From: Tardiphaga robiniae
GTDB lineage: Bacteria; Pseudomonadota; Alphaproteobacteria; Rhizobiales; Xanthobacteraceae
Direction of reading: 5' to 3'
Assembly (NCBI RefSeq): GCF_001618955.1
Contig: NZ_LVYV01000012.1
Span: forward strand, 434,001-498,000
DNA: 64,000 nucleotides
The position numbers were made by a program, and so were the translations under genes. Position 1 is the first letter of the stretch. Each line of letters starts with the position of its first letter. Below the pieces are notes generated by a model. It had not been told where the DNA came from. It saw only the letters and a list, made by a program, of their open reading frames with translations, and ran no database searches. Positions 9,424 through 16,804 of the stretch are shown here, piece by piece.

Positions 9424-9554
9424 CTCCCTCGTCCCGCCGTTGCGGGGGAGAGGGTCGGGTGAGGGCTGTTGCGAGGGAAGCACTGGCTCCCCCTCACCCG
9501 ACTTGCACGCGCTTCACGCATTACAGTCGACCTCTCCCCTCAAGCGGGGAGAGG
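9424..9554. repeat. Palindromic intergenic repeat, copy 1
   Basis: Seen: a GC-rich element bounded by two short hairpins of the type CTCCC..GGGGGAG and CCTCTCCCC..GGGGAGAGG, with GGGTGAGGG and CCCCCTCACCC inside that pair with each other. It shares the string CACTGGCTCCCCCTCACCCG with the copy at 38161-38301; a third relative is at 44196-44384. It lies between livK and livH, directly after the livK stop on the transcribed strand. Known: repeats of this look are common between genes in Bradyrhizobium relatives. A role in mRNA stability or attenuation is inference. Confidence 0.8.
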
Positions 9555-9569
9555 TAAGCAAGGGCAGCC

Positions 9570-10712
9570 TCAGTTGCCCAGCTTCGGCAGCACTTGCTTG
9601 ACGACCTGCTTGCCTTCGACGATCTCGACGAGGAAACCCTGGCGATCGATATCGCCATTGGCGTCGAAGGTCGCGTCCATCAGAATGCCCGGCTCCTTGG
9701 CGGCGGTGATGGTGAAGCCGTGCAGGGCGTCGGCGAAGCCCTTGGAATCGACCTTGCCCATCTTCTCGGTGGTGGCCTTGATCATGTAGATCGCGAGCCA
9801 GCCCTTGAGGCCGTTATGGTCCGGGACGTAGTTGTACTTCTTGACGAACTTGTCACGGAACGCCTTGATCAGCTCAACCGGCGCGTCGGTGGTGAGGCCG
9901 ACATGGCCGCGGGCACCGTTGGCTGCGTCGCCAGCGAGTTCGACGACCTTCTGTCCGACCAGCGTGGTTTCGCCGACCAGCGGCACGGTGACGCCCTGGC
10001 GCTTCAGCTCCTTGAGTATGCGCGCGCTCTCTTCTTCGTTGACGTAAACGAAGACTGCGTCCGGCGCCGCTGCCTTGATCTTGCTGACATCGGCCGCGAA
10101 ATCGGCCTGGCCGGCTTCGGTTGAGAGATCGGCCGCGACCTTGATATTGTACTTGGCGAATTCCTTGCTGATGGAATCGCGCCCGCCTTTGCCGAAGTCG
10201 TTATTGACCCAGACGATGGCGACGGATTTCGCTTTCAGTTCGTCGTTGATGTATTTGGCGACCTTCGGCATCGACGACTGCTGGCCGAACGACGTTCTAA
10301 ACAGAAACTTGTTGCCGGCTGTGGTGAGTTCGGCGGCCTCGCCGCCCATGATCTGTGCGATGCCGGCTTCCGCGGCGAGCGGCGCGGTGACCTTCACCGA
10401 ACCGGAATAGCCGGGCCCGAGCAGGACGTAAGGCTCGGCATCGAGTGCCTTCTGAACCTGTGCGCGGGCGACACCGGGGTTCGACTGCGAGTCTGCGTGG
10501 GTCACTTCCAGCTTGCGGCCGAGCACGCCGCCCTTGGAGTTGATCTCCTCGATCGCGAGATCGATGCCGTTTTTCCAATTGGTGCCGACGGTGGCGCCGC
10601 CACCGGACAATTCGGCAACATTTGCGAGTTTAATAGGCGCTCCGGCCTGCGCGATGGCAGCACCGGTCAATACAGTCGCGAGCAGGGCGCTCGCCAAGAA
10701 CACTGGCTTCAT
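9570..10712 (-). CDS. livK: Branched-chain-type ABC transporter periplasmic binding protein LivK
   Basis: 380 aa. Seen: Sec signal peptide MKPVFLASALLATVLTGAAI ending AIAQA, then the Peripla_BP_6 fold beginning IKLANVAELSGGGATVGTNW, with IDLAIEEINSKGGVLGRKLE and LGPGYSGSVKVTAPLAAE. Start supported by AGGAGG five bases before the ATG. First gene of the importer, 61 bp downstream of the dehydrogenase gene. The substrate cannot be read from sequence. Its neighbours (shikimate/quinate dehydrogenase and dehydroshikimate dehydratase) point to a hydroaromatic acid. Confidence 0.9.
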   Translation of the reverse strand: MKPVFLASALLATVLTGAAIAQAGAPIKLANVAELSGGGATVGTNWKNGIDLAIEEINSKGGVLGRKLEVTHADSQSNPGVARAQVQKALDAEPYVLLGPGYSGSVKVTAPLAAEAGIAQIMGGEAAELTTAGNKFLFRTSFGQQSSMPKVAKYINDELKAKSVAIVWVNNDFGKGGRDSISKEFAKYNIKVAADLSTEAGQADFAADVSKIKAAAPDAVFVYVNEEESARILKELKRQGVTVPLVGETTLVGQKVVELAGDAANGARGHVGLTTDAPVELIKAFRDKFVKKYNYVPDHNGLKGWLAIYMIKATTEKMGKVDSKGFADALHGFTITAAKEPGILMDATFDANGDIDRQGFLVEIVEGKQVVKQVLPKLGN

Positions 10713-10773
10713 GGAATCCTCCTGTTGCTAATTGTTGTCTTTATCGATGCGGCCTTATGAGCGGCCGCTTCAT

Positions 10774-11664
10774 TCAAGCTGCGTTTGGTGTCGGGTACCT
10801 TTTGACCATGACGGCGTCGAAAGCAATTCCCATTTCGGTCGTGGACGGCGCAAATCCTGTAAACAACTCAAAGGCATCCGCGGCCTGGTAGATCGCCAGA
10901 TCGCGGCCGGTCATGACCGGCGCGCCCTTGGCCTTGGCGGCGTTGAGCAGCGGCGTCCACAGCGGGGAGTACACCGCATCCGCAACCCACGCTTCCGCAT
11001 GCAGCAGCGCATCGGGCACAGGGGTGCCGCGGTTGGGCAGCATGCCGATCGGTGTCCCGTTGACGATGCCGACTGCACCGCGGACGGCGTCATCGACGCT
11101 GTCCGCCACGCGGATGCTTTGCTTGTTGTGAAGCAGGGAAACGAGATGCCGGGCCTTGGCCGTGTCCGTATCGAAAATCCGGATCTCCGAAACGCCGAGA
11201 TCAGCCAATGCAAAGGCGATGGCCTTGCCGACGCCGCCGGTGCCGATGACCGCGACCGGGCCGTGGTTGGAATTGGTGACGAGTTGCCTGGCGGCCCTTG
11301 CAAAGCCCGTGGTGTCGGTGTTGTGGCCAGTCAGCTTGCCGTCGCGGACCACGACGGTGTTGACGGCGCCGATGGCCTTGGCCCCGGGCGAGAGCTCGTC
11401 GAGCAGATCGACCACGGCTTCCTTGTAGGGGAAGGTGACATTGATGCCGGCAAAGCCGAGCCGGCGGACGCCATCCAGAATGCTTTTCAGCTCGTCGCGA
11501 CCGGCACCGGCGATTTCGATCAGCTGATAGTGGCAGTGGGCGCCCATGGCTTCGGCGGCCCGCTCATGCATCGCCGGCGACGCCGAATGCGCGATCGGCG
11601 CACCGAGCAGGCCGGTGAGGAAGCGTTGGCCCGTCGCCGGGGTATGGGGCGTCGAAGAGGTCAT
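10774..11664 (-). CDS. Shikimate/quinate dehydrogenase, AroE family, likely NAD-dependent and catabolic
   Basis: 296 aa from ATG 11664; in-frame ATGs at 11691 and 11694 are possible and no candidate has a clear ribosome site. Seen: substrate motif AHSASP (25-30), catalytic K81 in NVTFPYKEA and D117 in GHNTDTTG, dinucleotide loop GTGGVGKA (141-148), and D165 in IRIFDTD. Known: biosynthetic NADP enzymes carry NRT-type residues at this position, whereas NAD-using quinate/shikimate dehydrogenases carry Asp, so NAD use is inferred. Heads the importer/quiC operon. Inferred reaction: shikimate to 3-dehydroshikimate (or quinate to 3-dehydroquinate), handing substrate to the dehydratase. A housekeeping AroE should exist elsewhere. 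Confidence 0.85.
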   Translation of the reverse strand: MTSSTPHTPATGQRFLTGLLGAPIAHSASPAMHERAAEAMGAHCHYQLIEIAGAGRDELKSILDGVRRLGFAGINVTFPYKEAVVDLLDELSPGAKAIGAVNTVVVRDGKLTGHNTDTTGFARAARQLVTNSNHGPVAVIGTGGVGKAIAFALADLGVSEIRIFDTDTAKARHLVSLLHNKQSIRVADSVDDAVRGAVGIVNGTPIGMLPNRGTPVPDALLHAEAWVADAVYSPLWTPLLNAAKAKGAPVMTGRDLAIYQAADAFELFTGFAPSTTEMGIAFDAVMVKRYPTPNAA

Positions 11665-11728
11665 GAACGGATGGCCAGTACTGTCAATCATCATCAGAAA
11701 CGGGACAGAAGATAGCGCGGCAGCGATC

Positions 11729-11772
11729 TAACACAATTACCCTGTTATACGACAAACATAACATGATGTTAT
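11729..11772. promoter_or_regulatory. Candidate LysR operator cluster (TAACA/TGTTA half-sites)
   Basis: Seen: a perfect palindrome ATAACAT-G-ATGTTAT at 11758-11772, containing the T-N11-A pattern of LysR-type boxes, and a second pair TAACA-N9-TGTTA at 11729-11747. Both lie just upstream of the dehydrogenase gene; the first overlaps the LysR stop codon. Two sites about 25 bp apart match the usual recognition/activation layout of LysR regulators. Binding by the adjacent LysR is inferred. Confidence 0.6.
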
Positions 11773-12707
11773 TTTTTACGGACGCGCGAGGCCGGCTTTG
11801 CAGCGGCAATTTTGTGAGAGCCGACTGCGCGCATCTCGGTGCGCAGGCAGTCGATGAAATGCTCGATATGCAGTGACAGCGGCGCGCCGCGTTTCACGGC
11901 GACGTAAGTATCGAACCGGGTGGGTTCGACGATGCGGATCACCTCGACGCCTGGATAGCCGCCATGGGCCACCGTGAACTGGTCGATGACCGCGATGCCC
12001 AATCCTGCCTTCACCAGGGCACAGACCGTGGTGCCAAATCTCGCCCGGATGGTGATGTCGTATTTGAGTTTATTGCGGGCGAAGATCTCCGCCATGATCC
12101 GACCGTAGGGATCGTTGGGATCGATGCCGATGAGGGGATACCGGATGATCTCCTTGGCCGACACCTGCTTGCGACCTGCGAGTTCGTGCCCCTCCGGCAC
12201 GATGCAGAACAATTCGCCGGATGCCAGCGGCATGAAGTCGAGCCCGGGATGTTCGAGCCGATAGCTCATGGCGACGCAGTCGCCGCGACCGAGCAGCAGA
12301 TAGTCGATCGCCTCCTCAAGCTTGAGAATGTTGATGTCGATCCGCAGGCCGGGATAACGACGCCGCACCTGCTCGATGGCGCGTGGCACCATCACCTGCG
12401 AGATACTGGGAACCGACCCGATGCGCAATTCCGACAGTGTTCCGTGGCCGATTTTGGAGATGATCTCGGTGAGATCGTCGACTTTCTTGTAGACACCGTT
12501 GATCTGCTCGAAAATATTCTGCGCTTCAGGCGTCGGGAAGTAGCGTCCGTTCTGGCGCTGGAAGAAGCGGATGCCGAGCGACTTCTCGGTGTATTTGACC
12601 AGGCGGCTGATGCCGGGCGCGGACACATTCAGGAGTTTGGCCGCGCCGCCAATGGTGCCCGTCACCATGACGGCGCGGATCACTTCAACCTGGCGTAACG
12701 TCATCAT
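11769..12707 (-). CDS. LysR-family transcriptional regulator of the shikimate/quinate locus
   Basis: 312 aa from ATG 12707 (in-frame TTG 12713 is less likely). Seen: N-terminal winged helix (MTLRQVEVIRAVMVTGTIGG, GISRLVKYTEKSLGIRFFQR) and a LysR substrate domain from about residue 90 with SELRIGSVPSISQVMVPRAI. Basic C-terminal tail. It lies upstream of, and on the same strand as, the dehydrogenase-importer-quiC operon, with about 104 bp to the operon start containing palindromic boxes. Inferred: activator responding to shikimate, quinate or protocatechuate. Co-transcription with the operon is possible but the operator cluster argues for a separate promoter. Confidence 0.85.
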   Translation of the reverse strand: MMTLRQVEVIRAVMVTGTIGGAAKLLNVSAPGISRLVKYTEKSLGIRFFQRQNGRYFPTPEAQNIFEQINGVYKKVDDLTEIISKIGHGTLSELRIGSVPSISQVMVPRAIEQVRRRYPGLRIDINILKLEEAIDYLLLGRGDCVAMSYRLEHPGLDFMPLASGELFCIVPEGHELAGRKQVSAKEIIRYPLIGIDPNDPYGRIMAEIFARNKLKYDITIRARFGTTVCALVKAGLGIAVIDQFTVAHGGYPGVEVIRIVEPTRFDTYVAVKRGAPLSLHIEHFIDCLRTEMRAVGSHKIAAAKPASRVRKK

Positions 12708-12971
12708 GCGCAAAAACTCTCGTTATGCTGAACGGCGCGGATGGTGCGCCAGAATGCGCGCTCTTCTGCCCTGGATGGATATGGTGCCGACCGCGTCCTG
12801 CGAACCGGGTAGCATCTTCCCCAGAGATTATCAGAACACATCTGAATTGATTCAATTTTTACCGACAGTTCGCAATCGAATTAACGCAAGTTGTAGGAGT
12901 GGATTGTAGAAGGGGCGCATTGGTCTATTTTCAGGTCAGCCCACATTCGTCGTTTCCGCCGTTGAGGTCCT

Positions 12972-14183
12972 ATGCGCGTCGCTGTCGTCCACGATTGGCT
13001 CTACACGCTGGGCGGTGCCGAGCAGGTGCTGCGCGAGATATTGCAGTGCTATCCGGAAGCGGATGTGTTCACGCTGTTCGATGTGCTGACGCCGGAAGAT
13101 CGCGCCAAGATTGGCTTCAAGAAGGCGCGTACCAGCTTCCTGCAGAAGATGCCGTTCATCCGCAAACGTCATCGGTCATATTTGCCACTCATGCCGATCG
13201 CGATCGAGCAGTTCGATCTGTCGGGCTACGACCTGGTTATTTCCAGCAGTTATGCGGTGGCCAAGGGCGTGATCACCGGCCCGAACCAGCTTCACGTGTC
13301 CTATGTGCATTCGCCGATGCGTTATGCATGGGATCTGCAGCACGCTTATCTGAATGAAAGCGGTTACACCGCTGGCATCAAGAGCGCGTTGGCGCGGGCA
13401 CTGCTGCACCGCATCCGGATCTGGGACGTGCGCACGGCCCATGGGCCAGACGCCATGCTGGCGAACTCCAATTTCGTCGCCAAGCGGATCAAGAAGGTCT
13501 ATGGCCGCGACGCCAAGGTCATCTATCCGCCGGTGACCATGTCGAAGCTGCCGCCCGATCTGCCCACCGGGGACCACTTCCTCGCGGCAAGTCGTCTGGT
13601 GCCCTACAAGAAGATCGAAGCCGTGATCCAGGCCTTTGCCGAACTGCCGGATCAGAAGCTGATCGTCGCAGGCGACGGCCCGGATGCGGAACGGTTGAAG
13701 GCAATCGCTAGCCCGAACGTGACATTTGTCGGCTTCGTCAGTGATGAGAAGCTGCGCGAATTGATGGCGACGGCGCGTGCCTTTGTCTTTGCCGCCGAGG
13801 AAGACTTCGGGATCATCGTTGTCGAAGCGGAATCCGAGGGGGCGCCGGTTCTGGCGTTCGGCCGCGGCGGCGCGCGCGAGACGGTCTCGGCCTCTCCGGA
13901 ATTACGCACCGGCATGTTTTTCGATTCCAACGAGCCGAAAGCAATTGCGGAATGCGTCCGTGCCTTCGTGGCGAATGAAAGCTCATTTTCGCGTGCCGAC
14001 TGCCGGATGCAAGCCGAGAAATTCTCGGCTGAGCGTTTCCGCAACGAACTGATGTCGTTCGTGAACGATCACATGCGGACGTTCAGCGGTGAGCGGCGGC
14101 GCAATCGCGATGGCAGTTCACCGGATGCGGCAGGCTTCAAGCGGCGCTGGAGCGATGCCAGGGATTCCGCCCGAAGCGAATAG
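12972..14183 (+). CDS. Glycosyltransferase family 4 (GT-B)
   Basis: 403 aa. Seen: N-terminal VVHDWLYTLGGAEQVLREIL (acceptor-side loop), C-terminal Glycos_transf_1 half from about 200 with ASRLVPYKKIEAVIQAFAEL, VAGDGPDAERLKAIA and the E-x7-E motif in EEDFGIIVVEAE. GAGGT precedes the ATG. Retaining, nucleotide-sugar-dependent transfer to an envelope polysaccharide or lipid acceptor is the family role; the sugar and acceptor cannot be told. It stands alone, outside a polysaccharide cluster. The C-terminal 40 residues are basic and disordered. Confidence 0.85.
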   Translation: MRVAVVHDWLYTLGGAEQVLREILQCYPEADVFTLFDVLTPEDRAKIGFKKARTSFLQKMPFIRKRHRSYLPLMPIAIEQFDLSGYDLVISSSYAVAKGVITGPNQLHVSYVHSPMRYAWDLQHAYLNESGYTAGIKSALARALLHRIRIWDVRTAHGPDAMLANSNFVAKRIKKVYGRDAKVIYPPVTMSKLPPDLPTGDHFLAASRLVPYKKIEAVIQAFAELPDQKLIVAGDGPDAERLKAIASPNVTFVGFVSDEKLRELMATARAFVFAAEEDFGIIVVEAESEGAPVLAFGRGGARETVSASPELRTGMFFDSNEPKAIAECVRAFVANESSFSRADCRMQAEKFSAERFRNELMSFVNDHMRTFSGERRRNRDGSSPDAAGFKRRWSDARDSARSE

Positions 14184-14193
14184 GCATCTGCCG

Positions 14194-14616
14194 TTACAAT
14201 GACGCCCGCGACCCGGGGCCTTTGTAATCCGGAAACCGTGACAGCATGGCGGTCTTCAGGAACTTGAAGTGCGAGATGCTGACAGCAAGGTCGCGCAACC
14301 GGCGCTGACCGTTTGAAATTTCGGTCTCGAACAGGTCCAGGTGATCGCTGTCGAGCTTCTCCCGGGTCAGGTACTCATCGTCCCCATTGCCGAAGGTTAC
14401 AGCCGCGCGCGCCAGCACATCGTCGACGCGCCGGGTGAGGCCGGCCTGTTCGGCTTCGGCATTGCTGAGCGCGCTATCGAGGGCCGAAAGGACATAATCC
14501 AGCCGCTCGCGATCAGTTTCGGCATCGCGTTCAGCCGAACGCGCCCTGAACTCACGCTCGCCGACAAGGCTGCGAAGATAGTTCTGGGCACGAGCCCGCA
14601 GGAACATCTGGAACAT
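14194..14616 (-). CDS. Hypothetical protein, helical
   Basis: 140 aa. I do not recognise the family. Seen: almost entirely helix-prone and charged (RARAQNYLRSLVGEREFRAR, DRERLDYVLSALDSALSNAE), with no signal peptide, membrane segment or Cys; the C-terminus reads SHFKFLKTAMLSRFPDYKG. Coiled-coil character is likely. Convergent with the glycosyltransferase (stops 10 bp apart). Codon use looks coding rather than shadow. Could be a small cytoplasmic adaptor; no function is claimed. Confidence 0.6.
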   Translation of the reverse strand: MFQMFLRARAQNYLRSLVGEREFRARSAERDAETDRERLDYVLSALDSALSNAEAEQAGLTRRVDDVLARAAVTFGNGDDEYLTREKLDSDHLDLFETEISNGQRRLRDLAVSISHFKFLKTAMLSRFPDYKGPGSRASL

Positions 14617-14711
14617 GCCGTATCCGGTCCAAGCGCGCGCAGCGGCATGCCGCGCAATGGCGCAGCTTGGCCGATTATGGTGATCAATCGGTTAAGAAAT
14701 CGGATGCGTGA

Positions 14712-15392
14712 TCAGGCAGGCTTGCAGAACATCGCGATCGCCAATTCGATCCGCGTGTTGAGCATGCGCCGGTTGAGGCGATAGCTGTTATCCGCCATCA
14801 GCCTGAAATGATCATTGGCGAACACCATTCCGAGCAGCATCTCGGACACCTGTTTGATGGGCTGGTCACGGAGCTCGGGGCGGATCGTCACCTGTTTCAG
14901 CGCTTCCACCACGTCCTTGGCGCCCAGTTCGAAGATGACCTCGGCGAAGATGCCAGCGATATCCGGGGACAACAGGCGCTCGCTGATGATCAGCCGATGC
15001 AGTGCTATTTCGTCGGGTGCCAGCGCGATATCGACGATGTGCTTCAGGGATAACCTTAACCGGTCGATCGGCGTGCCCTTGGTTTCTACGTGACTGAAAC
15101 GAACCTGCGGCAGGCTGCGCAGCAGCATCGCGCGGAACAGCTCGCTCTTGCTGGCGAACATCTTGTAGAGCGTTTTCTTCGACATGCCGGTGGCGCCAGC
15201 GATGTCATCCATGGTGGTCGCCGCGAAGCCCTTCAACGTAAAGGTGGCTTTGGCCACCGTGAGCAGATGCTCGGTGCGTTCGTCGGATGGCGGAGCCGAA
15301 GCGGTTGATGCGGCAGGGTTCGCTATAGGCGGACGCGTTGCCTGCGACAAAGTGCCATCGCGATTCTTACTCGCACTTGCTGGTGCAACCAT
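14712..15392 (-). CDS. TetR/AcrR-family repressor of the adjacent RND pump
   Basis: 226 aa. Seen: a 37-residue low-complexity N-terminal tail, then the TetR HTH (ERTEHLLTVAKATFTLKG, TTMDDIAGATGMSKKTLYKM), then a ligand domain of the TetR_C_7/AefR kind. Divergent from the efflux operon, with 196 bp between the starts. That gap contains two 18-bp palindromes. Known: AcrR/TtgR-type repressors sit in just this position and release DNA on binding drugs or phenolics. Inferred: autorepression and pump repression. Confidence 0.85.
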   Translation of the reverse strand: MVAPASASKNRDGTLSQATRPPIANPAASTASAPPSDERTEHLLTVAKATFTLKGFAATTMDDIAGATGMSKKTLYKMFASKSELFRAMLLRSLPQVRFSHVETKGTPIDRLRLSLKHIVDIALAPDEIALHRLIISERLLSPDIAGIFAEVIFELGAKDVVEALKQVTIRPELRDQPIKQVSEMLLGMVFANDHFRLMADNSYRLNRRMLNTRIELAIAMFCKPA

Positions 15393-15463
15393 TGGGCATC
15401 GATCCCGTTAATGAAGGTCGCCTCACAAACGCTTGAGCAGCGACTTCCCGCGCAGTGTAGCGC

Positions 15464-15518
15464 TTGACTTCCCGAAAGGAAACTACCAAGTTTCCTGCAC
15501 GGAAACCGAAGAGTTTCC
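15464..15518 (+). promoter_or_regulatory. RND-pump promoter region with paired TetR operators
   Basis: Seen: GGAAACT-ACCA-AGTTTCC (15478-15495) and GGAAAC-CGAAGA-GTTTCC (15501-15518), two 18-bp palindromes starting 23 bp apart, about two helical turns. A possible -35 TTGACT lies at 15464-15469, so the first palindrome would cover the promoter. The matching half-sites GGAAAC/GTTTCC suggest one dimeric repressor binding twice. Assignment to the divergent TetR is inferred. Confidence 0.7.
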
Positions 15519-15588
15519 ACATATTTCCAACGGCGACGTCGTCCGCGATTTGCGCGGATGTCGGGCGCCGTTTTGCATTGGTGAACTG

Positions 15589-16800
15589 ATGATGAGCCTT
15601 GGATTTGCGCGCCCTTTCGCCTTGGTTGGCCTGCTGGCGCTTGCGGGATGTGGTGAGGCGAAGAAGGAAGCTGCGGCGCCGCAGGCGCCTGAAGTTGGTG
15701 TTCTGGTTCTGAAGACACGGGAGGCGCCGGTCTCCACGGTGCTGCCGGGTCGCGTCAACGCCTATCAGGTTTCGGAAGTGCGACCGCAGGTCACCGGAAT
15801 CCTGCAGAAGCGAAACTTCGTCGAAGGCTCGGAAGTGAAGGCCGGCGATCTTCTTTATGAGATCGACCCGGTTCAATATCAGGCTGCGCTCGAAAGCGCG
15901 GAGGCTGCGGTTCTGAAGGCGCAGGCCAATCTCGTGAGCGTGCGGCTCAAGGCCGAGCGCAAGACGCAGCTGCTCAAGACCAATGCCGCCAGTCAGCAGG
16001 ATGTCGACGATGCCGTCGCCACCTTCAAGCAGGGCGAAGCCGATCTGAAGGCTGCCGAGGCCAATCGCGATACCGCAGCGATCGCGCTTGACCGCACCAA
16101 GGTGACTGCCTCGATCTCCGGCCGCATCGGAAAGTCGTCGATCACGCCGGGTGCCCTGGTGACCGCGAGCCAGGCCAGCGCCCTGACCACGATCCAGCAA
16201 CTCAATCCGATCTATGTGGATCTCGATCAATCGACCTCGGAAATGGAACGCCTGCGCTCGCAACTTCAGAGCGGCCGGTTGAAGCAGCCGGACGGCCACG
16301 TCCAGATCGAGCTGTTGCTGGAGAACGGCAAGACCTACGACCAGAAGGGCAAATACAGTTTCACCGATTCCAGCGTCAACGAAAACACCGGTTCCGTCAG
16401 CACGCGCGCGATCTTTGCAAATCCGAGCCGCGCGCTGTTGCCGGGCATGTATGTGCGTGCGCGCGTCGTAGCCGGTGTCGATCTCACGGCGATTATGATC
16501 CCGCAGCGTGCGGTGTCGCGTAATCCGCTCGGGCAGGCGACCGCCATGTTCGTCGACAAGGACGGCAAGGTCGAGCAGCGCATCATCGAAGTCGCTCAGG
16601 CGATCGGCAATAATTGGCTCGTCGAGCGCGGTGTTGCCTCGGGCGATCGCGTGATCATCGACGGATTGCAGAAGGTCAAACCTGGCGCCAATGCCAAGAC
16701 CGTTGAAGTGACGGTCGATCCCGCCACCGGCCTGACCCTTAATCCCGGCAAGCAGGCTGATGCGGGTGCCGACGCTGCGTCCGCAGCCCGCAAGGAATAA
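15589..16800 (+). CDS. RND efflux periplasmic adaptor (membrane fusion protein), AcrA/MexA-like
   Basis: 403 aa from ATG 15589 (15592 equally possible). The open frame extends to 15433 but that part overlaps the operators, so it is rejected. Seen: lipoprotein signal with lipobox LALAGC, beta-barrel and lipoyl halves ([40 protein letters not shown]) around a helical hairpin ([20 protein letters not shown]), and the HlyD-like C-terminus with [20 protein letters not shown]. Lipid-anchored in the inner membrane, bridging the RND pump to an outer-membrane channel, which is not encoded here. Four bases separate it from the pump gene. Confidence 0.93.
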   Translation: MMSLGFARPFALVGLLALAGCGEAKKEAAAPQAPEVGVLVLKTREAPVSTVLPGRVNAYQVSEVRPQVTGILQKRNFVEGSEVKAGDLLYEIDPVQYQAALESAEAAVLKAQANLVSVRLKAERKTQLLKTNAASQQDVDDAVATFKQGEADLKAAEANRDTAAIALDRTKVTASISGRIGKSSITPGALVTASQASALTTIQQLNPIYVDLDQSTSEMERLRSQLQSGRLKQPDGHVQIELLLENGKTYDQKGKYSFTDSSVNENTGSVSTRAIFANPSRALLPGMYVRARVVAGVDLTAIMIPQRAVSRNPLGQATAMFVDKDGKVEQRIIEVAQAIGNNWLVERGVASGDRVIIDGLQKVKPGANAKTVEVTVDPATGLTLNPGKQADAGADAASAARKE

Positions 16801-16804
16801 TGGT

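Noticed and set aside
10774-11664. Reading the AroE-family gene as the housekeeping biosynthetic shikimate dehydrogenase
   Set aside because: Asp at the NAD-specificity position and the location in an importer/dehydratase operon favour a catabolic role, though assay would be needed.
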